64,000 nucleotides of DNA. Origin: Acidimicrobiales bacterium. GTDB taxonomy: Bacteria > Actinomycetota > Acidimicrobiia > Acidimicrobiales > RAAP-2. Each line of letters opens with the position of its first letter. Position 1 is the first letter of the stretch. The stretch covers positions 35,188 to 99,187 of the forward strand of contig JADMIJ010000005.1 in the NCBI GenBank assembly GCA_015478655.1, in the 5' to 3' direction. The notes beneath the pieces are model-generated. The model was not told where the DNA came from. It was given only the letters and a program-made list of their open reading frames with translations, and made no database searches. Of this stretch, positions 51,398-59,595 are shown piece by piece. Both the position numbers and the translations under genes were made by a program.

Positions 51398-53049
51398 CTG
51401 TCGATGCCATCATCGTGGGGTCGGGGCCCGGGGGGTCGACGGTCGCCGACGTGCTGACCGCAGCCGGCTGGTCGGTGGTGATCTTCGAGAAGGGCCGGAA
51501 CCACTTGATCGACCTGGAGGATCCGAGCCGGCTCCTCGGCGACTACTCCAATGACGAGGTCAAGTTCATCGACAGGTACTTCCTGGGTCCCGACCCCTTC
51601 CTCGAGCCGCGCACCTTCCGGGTCAGCCCAGACGAGGGCGATCATTCCTTCGTAGGGGAGGTCAACTCCATTCCGACGACGGTCGGCGGAGGGGGCACCC
51701 ATGCCGACGGCAAGGTCCCGCGCTTCCGGGAAGAGGACTTCTCCCTCCTGTCCACCTACGGCCCCCAGGATGGCGCCTCGGTCGCCGACTGGCCCCTCGA
51801 CTACACCGAGCTCGAGCCGTTCTACACCGATGTGGAGCGTCGGATCGGTGTGTCCGGGGAAGCCGGTGCCAACCCCTTCGCCGCGTGGCGATCGGGTCCG
51901 TACCCGATGCCGCCCGGACCGTCCATGTACGGTTCGAAGCTGTCGTGCGCCGCGGCTGAATCCCTCGGGTTCCACCCGTACCCGGCTCCGGGGGCCACCA
52001 ATTCCGAGCCGTACGATGGTCGACCGGCGTGCAACAACTGCGGGTTCTGCGCCTACTTCGGCTGCCCCACCCACGCCAAGGGCGACCCGGTGGCCATGTT
52101 GCAGAAGGCCCTCCTGAGCGGCAATGCCGAACTGCGCCCGGAGACGTTCGTGTCCCGGATCCGCACCGATGGCAAGCGGGCAACCGGAGTCGACTTCATC
52201 GGACCGGACGGCGTCGAGCATTCCATGGATGCCCGCTACGTGGTGGTGGCAGGAGGGGCTGTCGAGACCCCGCGTCTGTTGCTGTTGTCGGGACTCGAGC
52301 ACCCGCTCATCGGGCGCCACCTCATGACCCACTTCCAGACCATCGTGGTCGGCGGGTTCGCCGATCTCCGCCTGCACGGTGAGCGCGGACGAGCGGTGAC
52401 CGAGGTGCACGACGACGCCATCGTTCCCGACGACGGCTCCCGCGCTGCGGCCAAGGAAGCCGGCCTCCCCTGGATGCGGGGAGGCATGGTGGAGCACGGC
52501 GGTCCTGCCCTTCCGATCCTCGAGGCCAAGATCTACCGATGGGGTCGCACCCACAAGGAGAACATGCGGTCGTCGCCCATGCGCGACCGGCTGTGGGCCT
52601 TCACCATGCAGGGCGAAGACCTCCCGGTGCCCACCAACCGGATCGACCTCGACCCGACCATCAGGGACGTCCGGGGATTCCCCGTGGCCCGCTACACCTA
52701 CAAGCCGCACCCCCACGAGCTCGCCGCCTCCGCCCACCACGGGCCCCGGTTGGCAGCCATCCTGGCGGAGATGGGCGCGGAGTGGACCTCGATCGTCACT
52801 TCGCCGGGCACCCCCGGGGGCCCGGGAGACAGGACCAGTGAGCACGCACCCATCAGTCGCCATGTGATGGGGACGGCCCGGATGGGCGATGACCCGGCAA
52901 CATCGGTGGCCGACAGCAGCGGGCGCCTCCACCAACTGCCCAACGTGGTCATCGCAGATTCGTCGGTCTTCGTGACCTCGGCCGGCTACGGGCCCACGCT
53001 GACATTGGCCGCCTTGGCCGCCCGATCCGCCGCCGCCATGGTCGGCTGA
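51394..53049 (+). CDS. GMC family oxidoreductase
   Basis: A 551-residue FAD enzyme of the glucose-methanol-choline family that oxidises alcohols. FAD motif GSGPGGSTVAD is at the N-terminus. A Cys-rich segment CNNCGFCAYFGC in the middle resembles the Cys-rich segments of gluconate-dehydrogenase-like members. SRHVMGTARMGDDP and VFVTSAGYGPTLTLAALAAR form the C-terminal active site. It should act with the preceding small subunit; no cytochrome subunit is visible, so the electron acceptor is unknown. Start GTG overlaps the small-subunit stop. Confidence 0.9.
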   Translation: MTVDAIIVGSGPGGSTVADVLTAAGWSVVIFEKGRNHLIDLEDPSRLLGDYSNDEVKFIDRYFLGPDPFLEPRTFRVSPDEGDHSFVGEVNSIPTTVGGGGTHADGKVPRFREEDFSLLSTYGPQDGASVADWPLDYTELEPFYTDVERRIGVSGEAGANPFAAWRSGPYPMPPGPSMYGSKLSCAAAESLGFHPYPAPGATNSEPYDGRPACNNCGFCAYFGCPTHAKGDPVAMLQKALLSGNAELRPETFVSRIRTDGKRATGVDFIGPDGVEHSMDARYVVVAGGAVETPRLLLLSGLEHPLIGRHLMTHFQTIVVGGFADLRLHGERGRAVTEVHDDAIVPDDGSRAAAKEAGLPWMRGGMVEHGGPALPILEAKIYRWGRTHKENMRSSPMRDRLWAFTMQGEDLPVPTNRIDLDPTIRDVRGFPVARYTYKPHPHELAASAHHGPRLAAILAEMGAEWTSIVTSPGTPGGPGDRTSEHAPISRHVMGTARMGDDPATSVADSSGRLHQLPNVVIADSSVFVTSAGYGPTLTLAALAARSAAAMVG

Positions 53050-53096
53050 CCGACGGCCGGGCGTTCGGTCCCCTCAGGTTGGCTACCGTGTCGATC

Positions 53097-53162
53097 ATGG
53101 ACGAGGAGGGGTGCATCGGGTTGGCAACGCCGCTCGACCCTGTCGGCGGGACGGGCTCATGA
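53097..53162 (+). other. possible 21-codon leader ORF coupled to the alcohol dehydrogenase
   Basis: An ATG seven bases after a TACCGT hexamer opens a frame that begins MDEEGCIGL and ends GGTGS, with its TGA inside the ATGA of the alcohol dehydrogenase start. It could be a leaderless leader peptide that couples translation. A coincidental frame is quite possible in high-GC DNA. Confidence 0.3.
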
Positions 53163-54403
53163 AGGCCCTGGTGTTCGGACGCTCCCGTGACGCCTCCGAG
53201 GCGCGTGACGGGCCGGGCGACGACCTGGACCGGCGATTGGACACGCTTCCATTCGGCCTCCACCAGGTCGATGACGCCCGCCTGGTCCGGCCTGACTGGG
53301 TGATCACCCGGCCCCTCCTGTCCGGCGTGTGCGGGTCGGAGACGAAGCTGGTGCTGGGCGACTTCGATACCGGCGACATCGACAACCCGATGGCCGCCTT
53401 CTCGTCCATTCCCCACATCCCCGGCCACGAAGTGGTGGCCGAGGTCGTGGCGCTCGGTCCGGAGGCCACCGGTCTCGAGGTCGGCCAGCGAGTGCTGCTC
53501 AACCCCTGGCTGACGTGCGGTCCCCGTGGAGTGGATCCGCCCTGCCCGGCCTGCCAGCGCGGCGATCTGAACCTGTGCTGGAGCTTCACCGACGGGGCCC
53601 TCGGCCCGGGGGTCCATGTCGGCGTGGCCACCGATGCCCCGGGTGGCTGGGCCGATCTGATGGCGGCTCACGACTCGATGCTCATCCCCGTCCCCGATTC
53701 GATCACCGACGAGGAGGCGGTGCTGGCCGATCCGTTCGCCGTGTCCCTGCACGCAATCCTCCGGTGCCCGCCTCCTCCTGCGGGTCGCGCCCTGGTGTAC
53801 GGCGCCGGCGCCCTCGGGGTGACCAGCGTGGCCATCCTGTCGGCCCTCTACCCGGAGGTGGAAGTTGCCGTGGTGGCCCGCTTCCCGGCCCAGGCCGACC
53901 TGGCGGCCAAGTTCGGTGCCGCACTGGTGCTCGCCCACGAGCCGCGGCTCGAGCTCATCGAGGCTCTGGCCGAGTGGTCGGGTGGAGTGCTGCACACCGC
54001 CTACGCCGGGTTGCCCATGGCCCACCCGGGGGGCATCCACGTCGTGTACGACACGGTGGCGCGTCCCGAGACGCTCGAGGTCGACGTTCGGGTGCTGGCC
54101 GAGCGGGGCTCCCTGGTGCAGACCGGGGTGCACACGCCCGGGCGCTGGGAGTACACGCCCATCTACTTCAAGGAGCTGTCCATCGTCGGCTCCAACGCGT
54201 TCGGCGTCGAGGAGGTCGAGGGCGTGCGCCAGCACGCCCTTCGCCACTATCTCGATCTGGTCACGGCGGGGCGGGTCGACCTGACCGGGATGCTCACCCA
54301 CCGCTTCCCTCTGGATCACTGGCACGACGCGCTCCGGGCCCTCTCCACCCAGGAGGAAAGCGGGGCCGTGAAGGTGGCCTTCGAGCCGGCCACCTCCGGG
54401 TAG
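53159..54403 (+). CDS. zinc-binding alcohol dehydrogenase (MDR family)
   Basis: A 414-residue medium-chain dehydrogenase. Catalytic zinc ligands are in SGVCGSE and IPGHEV. A structural zinc site is suggested by WLTCGP and CPACQRGDLNLC. The nucleotide-binding motif VYGAGALGVTSVA follows. The loop GDFDTGDIDNPMAAFSSIP is an insertion. It could oxidise a polyol, threonine-like or aromatic alcohol; the convergent FGGY kinase gene hints at sugar or polyol use. I start at MKALVFGR because the zinc-dehydrogenase fold begins there. Confidence 0.88.
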   Translation: MKALVFGRSRDASEARDGPGDDLDRRLDTLPFGLHQVDDARLVRPDWVITRPLLSGVCGSETKLVLGDFDTGDIDNPMAAFSSIPHIPGHEVVAEVVALGPEATGLEVGQRVLLNPWLTCGPRGVDPPCPACQRGDLNLCWSFTDGALGPGVHVGVATDAPGGWADLMAAHDSMLIPVPDSITDEEAVLADPFAVSLHAILRCPPPPAGRALVYGAGALGVTSVAILSALYPEVEVAVVARFPAQADLAAKFGAALVLAHEPRLELIEALAEWSGGVLHTAYAGLPMAHPGGIHVVYDTVARPETLEVDVRVLAERGSLVQTGVHTPGRWEYTPIYFKELSIVGSNAFGVEEVEGVRQHALRHYLDLVTAGRVDLTGMLTHRFPLDHWHDALRALSTQEESGAVKVAFEPATSG

Positions 54404-54430
54404 CCAACGGGTCACCCAGGCCAACTCGGT

Positions 54431-54449
54431 CGCCCGACAGTGTCGGGCG
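54431..54449. terminator. bidirectional hairpin terminator candidate
   Basis: CGCCCGACA-G-TGTCGGGCG is a near-perfect stem of eight to nine pairs with a minimal loop, in the 60-base gap between the convergent alcohol dehydrogenase and FGGY kinase genes. It is the strongest hairpin I found. Confidence 0.55.
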
Positions 54450-54463
54450 GGCCCAGCCGGCGG

Positions 54464-55921
54464 CTACGGGCCTGTGCCGAGAGCGGTGAACCGCTGGTAG
54501 CGCCCCTCGGCAGCCTCCTGCCACCGGCGATCGGGGTCGAACCGGGCTCCCCGCCGAGCCCATGCCATCGATCCGTCCAGCGACGGCTCCAGCCCGGCAG
54601 CCATGCGGGCCAGGAAGGCAGCACCGAGGGCGGCACCTTCGGGGACCGCCACCGTGTCGACGGGCAGGCCGGTGGCGTCGGCCATGCCGGCCATCCAGGC
54701 CGGCACCTGGGTGCCGCCCCCGCTGGCCACGATGCGTCGCGCCTCGATGCCGGCGCGATCGATCATGCTCCGCACCACGAAGCCGCTGGCCTCGTAGGCG
54801 GCGCGGGCCACGCCCGACGGTCCATCGGTGATGTCGAGATCGAACAGCCCCGCCCGCAATGTCGTGTCGTGGAACGGCACCCGTTCGCCGCGGAGGTAGG
54901 GGAGCCACAAGGGCACCCGTCGCGGATCACCCGACCGGCCATCACCGGGTGCGGGGTTGGTGCGCACCAACCGGAGCAAGGATCGGGCCCAGTCCACGAA
55001 CAGGGCGCCGGCGTTGCTCGGCCCCCCGATCAGCACCAGGCCGGGCACGGTGTGGGGGACGGTCCACAGCCCGGGGACCTCGACCCAGGTGTCGGTCACC
55101 ACCCACACGATCAGGGTGGCACCGAAGATGACGATTACGTCCCCAACCCGGTCCGCCCCGGCAACGATCTGGTCGCAGAAGGCATCGATGGTGCCGCCAG
55201 CCACCACCGCCTCGCCGTCGTCCCACCCCGCGGTCGTTCCCGAGACGGACCCGGGGGCACGACGCAACGTGCCGGCGGACTGGCCGGTCGGCACCACTCG
55301 GGGAAGCTGGCTCAGGTCCACCCCGAGACTGTTCATCAGCTCCTCGTTCCATCGTCCGGACCGCTGGAGATCCCCGAGTGTCGACGCCACCGCGGTGTCG
55401 ATGACGGCGTGGCCGGCCAGGGCGTGGGTCGCCACCGCCTGGGCGGGCCAGTACCCGAAGGCTTCCGGCATCTCTTTGGCCGTCCATTGCAGGAATCCCT
55501 CGGCGTCGGGCATGGGCCCCGGGCTACCGTCCTCCGACCGTGTCCCCCCGGTGCGCCCCCGGATGTCGCCGTAGAGGAGTCCGGGGGTGCGCGGAATGCC
55601 CCGACGGTCCACGGCAGTCAGCGAAGGGACCATGCCGGCCACGCAGATTCCCGCGATGCGGATACCGTCCGGTCTCGTCCCCGCAGTGGAGTCGGAACCG
55701 GCGATGGCCGCTTTGACAGCGGCCAGGGCCCGGCGCGGGCCCCGTCGCCACGCGGCCAGAGCGTCGTGCTCCATGTGGTCACCCGACGCGTGGATGATCC
55801 GGTGGGGTACCCGCGACCGCCCGACCACCTGACCCTCCGACGTCACGGCCAAGGCCTTGACCGAGGTGGTCCCGATATCGATGCCCACGGTGACGGGCGG
55901 GGAGTGATCCTCAGCGCTCAC
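54464..55921 (-). CDS. FGGY family carbohydrate kinase
   Basis: A 485-residue sugar kinase. The phosphate-1 motif DIGTTSVKALAV is at the N-terminus, the linker region GGPSNAGALFVDWARSLL in the middle, and GGGTQVPAWMAGMADATGLPV with EGAALGAAFLA near the C-terminus form the adenosine site. Family members phosphorylate xylulose, ribulose, glycerol or similar substrates. Start GTG. It is divergent from the crotonase gene. With the neighbouring alcohol dehydrogenase it may form a small polyol pathway, which is inference. Confidence 0.9.
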   Translation of the reverse strand: MSAEDHSPPVTVGIDIGTTSVKALAVTSEGQVVGRSRVPHRIIHASGDHMEHDALAAWRRGPRRALAAVKAAIAGSDSTAGTRPDGIRIAGICVAGMVPSLTAVDRRGIPRTPGLLYGDIRGRTGGTRSEDGSPGPMPDAEGFLQWTAKEMPEAFGYWPAQAVATHALAGHAVIDTAVASTLGDLQRSGRWNEELMNSLGVDLSQLPRVVPTGQSAGTLRRAPGSVSGTTAGWDDGEAVVAGGTIDAFCDQIVAGADRVGDVIVIFGATLIVWVVTDTWVEVPGLWTVPHTVPGLVLIGGPSNAGALFVDWARSLLRLVRTNPAPGDGRSGDPRRVPLWLPYLRGERVPFHDTTLRAGLFDLDITDGPSGVARAAYEASGFVVRSMIDRAGIEARRIVASGGGTQVPAWMAGMADATGLPVDTVAVPEGAALGAAFLARMAAGLEPSLDGSMAWARRGARFDPDRRWQEAAEGRYQRFTALGTGP

Positions 55922-56008
55922 TGTGCGGACCCGGCGTCATGGACGGCCATTATGCATGATCGGACATCACTCCTGGATTGGAGACCGGGGTCCGACGCAG
56001 GGGCACGT

Positions 56009-56014
56009 TACGCT
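56009..56014 (+). promoter_or_regulatory. -10 element TACGCT of a probable leaderless promoter
   Basis: TACGCT ends six bases before the ATG of the crotonase gene. No other ribosome-binding sequence is present. Confidence 0.45.
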
Positions 56015-56020
56015 CGCAGG

Positions 56021-57067
56021 ATGGTGCCCACCGGTGCGACCATGCTCGACATCAACGCGCTGGCCTGCCTGTACCAGCAGGTCGAAGGGGGTTGGACCGA
56101 GGTCCTCGGCGCACTGGCTCAACGACCGTTGCTGGTCGTCGACCTGGACAGCGCTGGTGACGTCGGCAGCCTCGACATCCCCCCACAACTCCCGTGCGTC
56201 ATCGTGGGGGTCAGTCGTTCCGGGGCGGTCGACGGATCCTTCTCGGGGGTTGACGTCGCCCTCACCGAAGCCGATCGACGGGAACTCCCGTGGGTCCAGG
56301 TGGCCCACCTCGACGTGGTCCTGGAGACGATGACGGCCGCCGCACACCGCTCTCCGAACGCATCGGTGGCGCTGGTCCAGGTCCTCCGCTCGGGGCGCCA
56401 TGACTCGCTCGATCACGACCTCATCCTGGAGTCGCTGGCCTATTCGACCTTGCAGCAGGGACCGGAGTTCGGGCAATGGCTCGAGGCCCGGCCACCGGCG
56501 TCCCCTCCACCGCTGGGGGACGGCGTCCTGGTGGTCGAGCGGGATGGCGACCGCCTCTCCATCACCCTCAACCGACCCCAGGTCCGCAACGCCTACAACG
56601 GCGCCATGCGGGACGGGCTGTGCGAGGTCCTGTCCGTGGTGTGCGCCGATCCGTCCATCCTCGAGGTGCACCTGTACGGAGGCGGTCCCGATTTCTGCAG
56701 CGGCGGCGACCTCAAGGAATTCGGGACGCTCACCGATCCCGCCAGCGCCCACCTGGTCCGGACCACACGCAGCGCCGCCCGCCTGCTCGGCGTCGTCGGG
56801 GACCGTGTCGTCGCCCACCTTCACGGGGCGTGTGTCGGTGCCGGTGTCGAGTTGCCCGCCGCGGCGGGCCGGATCGTGGCCGAACCGGACACCCGACTGC
56901 GGCTCCCCGAGGTGGCGATGGGCCTCATCCCCGGGGCCGGGGGTACGGCGACGCTCCCGAGACGTATCGGGCGCCACCGCACGGCCTGGTTGGCTCTCAC
57001 CGGACAATTCATCGGCGCGGTCACGGGACGCGCCTGGGGGCTGATCGATGAGATCGTGGAGAATTGA
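56021..57067 (+). CDS. enoyl-CoA hydratase/isomerase family protein with N-terminal extension
   Basis: A 348-residue protein. The C-terminal 190 residues are a crotonase domain with FCSGGDLKEFG (oxyanion hole), GAGVELPAAAG and RLPEVAMGLIPGAGG, which keep both catalytic glutamates. The N-terminal 150 residues are a separate, degenerate alpha/beta region (PLLVVDLDSAG, LPCVIVGVS, VALVQVLRSG) that may be a decayed crotonase half. The start is set by the promoter hexamer six bases upstream. A long open frame extends further upstream, antisense to the kinase, and is not coding. Confidence 0.85.
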   Translation: MVPTGATMLDINALACLYQQVEGGWTEVLGALAQRPLLVVDLDSAGDVGSLDIPPQLPCVIVGVSRSGAVDGSFSGVDVALTEADRRELPWVQVAHLDVVLETMTAAAHRSPNASVALVQVLRSGRHDSLDHDLILESLAYSTLQQGPEFGQWLEARPPASPPPLGDGVLVVERDGDRLSITLNRPQVRNAYNGAMRDGLCEVLSVVCADPSILEVHLYGGGPDFCSGGDLKEFGTLTDPASAHLVRTTRSAARLLGVVGDRVVAHLHGACVGAGVELPAAAGRIVAEPDTRLRLPEVAMGLIPGAGGTATLPRRIGRHRTAWLALTGQFIGAVTGRAWGLIDEIVEN

Positions 57068-57163
57068 GCGCCGGGGCCATCCATCACGGCCGTTCCCACC
57101 AGCGGATGCCGGCCGGCGATGGGTCAGGCGGCACGAGGGACATGTGGTGGGCGGTGTCGTCCG

Positions 57164-57176
57164 AGTAGTGTCTACT
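57164..57176. promoter_or_regulatory. inverted repeat AGTAG-TGT-CTACT upstream of P450
   Basis: A perfect 13-base inverted repeat 66 bases before the P450 start codon, immediately followed by TGAAAAG and then CGATTCTCACC (57184-57194). A regulator-binding site is likely; the regulator is unknown. Confidence 0.4.
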
Positions 57177-57241
57177 GAAAAGCCGATTCTCACCTCGCCG
57201 CCCCCGGATCCGCTGTGCCGGGACACTCAAAGGAGGCAACC

Positions 57242-58444
57242 ATGTCGCAGGCCCAAGAGTCCGAGGTCTTCGAACCCGAGGGGTTCATGGATTCGGACGT
57301 GAGCGCCAATCCCCAGCCCTACTACCGCCGGGCCCAGGCTGAGGGAGCGGTGGTGGCCGGCACCTTCGGGCCCCAGGTCGTCCGCCGATCGGCGGTGGAG
57401 TACGTCCTCCAGCACCCCGAGGAGTTCTCATCGGCCATGCAAGCCGTCGACCTCGGGCAATCGGTGCCACTGATCCCTCTGCAGGTCGACCCTCCGAACC
57501 ATCGGAACTACCGTCGCCTCCTCGATCCGATCTTCGCCCCCCGACAGATGAACCTTCTCGAGCCCGACATCACCCGGCTGGTCAACGAGCGCATCGACGG
57601 GTTCATCGACACGGGACGGTGCGAATTCTCCGACGAGTTGGCGGTGCCGCTGCCGTCGGCGGTGTTCCTGCGGCTGGTCGGCCTGCCCCTGTCCCAGCTC
57701 GACCTGTTCCTGAGCATGAAGGACGGGATCCTGCGCCCCTCGGGGTCAGACCTCGACGAGATCCAGGCTAGCCAGAAGGTGGCGGCCCGGCAGATCGAGG
57801 AGTACTTCGCCGAGGTGGTGAAGGAGCGCAAGGCGAGCGCCGATGCCCAGGATGACATCCTGAGCCTGTTCCTCACCTCCGAGATCGACGGCCAGCGTCT
57901 CACCGTGGACGAAATCGTCGGGATCTGCTTCCTGTTCATCCTGGCCGGCCTCGACACGGTCACCGACAGCCTCGAGTGCTTCTTCGCCTATCTGGCCCAG
58001 CACCCCGACCAGCGTCGGCGCATCGTGGACGACCCGTCGATCATCCCGTCGACCGTCGAGGAGCTCCTGCGTTGGGAGTCGCCGGTCACTGCGGTGGCCC
58101 GCACCGCCGTCGCCGACGTCGAGATCGACGGCTGCCCGGTCTCCAAAGGCTCCAGTGTCGGTGTCAGCATCGGCGCGGCCAACATCGACGAGGACGCCCT
58201 CCCCGGTGCCTTCACCGTCGACCTGGCACGGAACCCGAACAAGCACCTGGCCTTCGGCGGCGGAATCCACCGGTGCCTCGGCTCGCATCTGGCTCGCATG
58301 GAGCTCCGCATCGCGCTGCGTGAGTGGCATCTGCGGATCCCCGACTACTCGCTCGCCCCCGGGACCGAGCTGGTCTACCAGGCGGGACTGCGCCAGATCG
58401 ACTCGCTGCCCCTCGTCTTCGCCGCGCCAGGCTCGCAAGGGTAG
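57242..58444 (+). CDS. cytochrome P450
   Basis: A 400-residue soluble bacterial P450. The I-helix motif AGLDT, the K-helix EELLR and the heme loop FGGGIHRCLG with Cys345 as ligand are intact. AGGAGG lies a few bases before the ATG. Two acyl-CoA dehydrogenase genes follow, the order cyp-small-large found in the mycobacterial igr operon for steroid side-chain breakdown, so a terminal methyl or ring hydroxylation is plausible. No ferredoxin or reductase gene is present. Confidence 0.93.
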   Translation: MSQAQESEVFEPEGFMDSDVSANPQPYYRRAQAEGAVVAGTFGPQVVRRSAVEYVLQHPEEFSSAMQAVDLGQSVPLIPLQVDPPNHRNYRRLLDPIFAPRQMNLLEPDITRLVNERIDGFIDTGRCEFSDELAVPLPSAVFLRLVGLPLSQLDLFLSMKDGILRPSGSDLDEIQASQKVAARQIEEYFAEVVKERKASADAQDDILSLFLTSEIDGQRLTVDEIVGICFLFILAGLDTVTDSLECFFAYLAQHPDQRRRIVDDPSIIPSTVEELLRWESPVTAVARTAVADVEIDGCPVSKGSSVGVSIGAANIDEDALPGAFTVDLARNPNKHLAFGGGIHRCLGSHLARMELRIALREWHLRIPDYSLAPGTELVYQAGLRQIDSLPLVFAAPGSQG

Positions 58445-58452
58445 GGGCCCGC

Positions 58453-59595
58453 GTGGACCTTCGCATCACTGACGACCAGCAGCTGCTGCTGGAGACGACT
58501 CGGAAGTTCCTCGAGAGCACGGCTCCGTTGGAGACGGTCCGGCGCCTGGCCGATGAGGAGCCGGCTGGGTTCGATCGGGACTGGTGGAGAAGCGGGGCCG
58601 AACTGGGATGGATCTCGCTGCTCGTTTCCGAAGCCGACGGCGGGGGCAGCGTCTCGGGACACGGGCTGCTGGATCTCGTGCTGGTGGCCGAGTCGATGGG
58701 CAGGCTGGTCTCGCCGGGGCCGCTGGTGCCCACCAATGTGGTGGCCGAGGCCCTGGCGAGGTCGGGATCTGTCGACCAGCGACGGAGGCTGCTCCCCGGG
58801 CTGATGAGCGGCACCTCGGTGGCCGCATGGTGCCTCGGCGCCCCCGCCGCGGGCATCGACTCCGGAGGGCGGGTAGGCGCGAAGCTCGGTGATACCGGCG
58901 TGGTCCTCGACGGCGTCTCTGGTCCGGTCGAGGCGGGGGGGCAGGCCGACGTCTACCTGGTGACGGCGGCGACCGAGGACGGAGTGGCCCAATTCATCGT
59001 GCCGTCGGACAGCCCGGGAGTAACGGTGGATGCGGCCAACAGCCTCGACGTGGTCAGACGCTTTGCCCAGATCCGCTTCGATCAGGTGACGGTGGGACAG
59101 GACGCCGCCCTCGGGGTTGCCGAGACCACCGTTGCCGACATCGAGCACCAGCTGCAGACCGTGGCGGTGCTCCAGTGTGCCGAGATGGTCGGGGCCATGG
59201 ACCGGGTGTTCGAGTTCACCGTCGAGTACGCCGCCGACCGGTACTCCTTTGGTCGGCCCTTGGCCTCGTATCAGGCGCTGAAGCACCGGTTCGCGGACAT
59301 GAAGGTGTGGCTCGAGGCGGCCCATGCCACTGCCGGCGCCGCAGCTCGGGCAGTGGACTCGGGCTCGACCCATGCCGCCGAGCTGGTCAGCGTGGCCAAG
59401 GCTTACATCGGCGACCGGGGCCCGGTCATCCTGCAGGACTGCGTGCAGATTCACGGCGGCATCGGGGTGACCTGGGACCACGACCTCCACCTCTACCTCC
59501 GCCGGGTGGTGGTGGACCGCACCCAGTGGGGGACACCCCGTGACCACCGGGAGCGCGTGGCCGTGGCCATGGGGATGGAGCGGGGAGATCCATGA
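58453..59595 (+). CDS. acyl-CoA dehydrogenase, small-subunit type
   Basis: A 380-residue subunit beginning VDLRITDDQQLLLETTRKFLES, with RYSFGRPLASYQALKHRFADM and HGGIGVTWDHDLHLYLRRV. It is eight bases behind the P450 stop and its own stop overlaps the next start by ATGA, so the three genes form an operon. It resembles FadE28-type subunits. Start GTG; the open frame extends back into the P450 gene in another frame. Confidence 0.9.
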   Translation: MDLRITDDQQLLLETTRKFLESTAPLETVRRLADEEPAGFDRDWWRSGAELGWISLLVSEADGGGSVSGHGLLDLVLVAESMGRLVSPGPLVPTNVVAEALARSGSVDQRRRLLPGLMSGTSVAAWCLGAPAAGIDSGGRVGAKLGDTGVVLDGVSGPVEAGGQADVYLVTAATEDGVAQFIVPSDSPGVTVDAANSLDVVRRFAQIRFDQVTVGQDAALGVAETTVADIEHQLQTVAVLQCAEMVGAMDRVFEFTVEYAADRYSFGRPLASYQALKHRFADMKVWLEAAHATAGAAARAVDSGSTHAAELVSVAKAYIGDRGPVILQDCVQIHGGIGVTWDHDLHLYLRRVVVDRTQWGTPRDHRERVAVAMGMERGDP

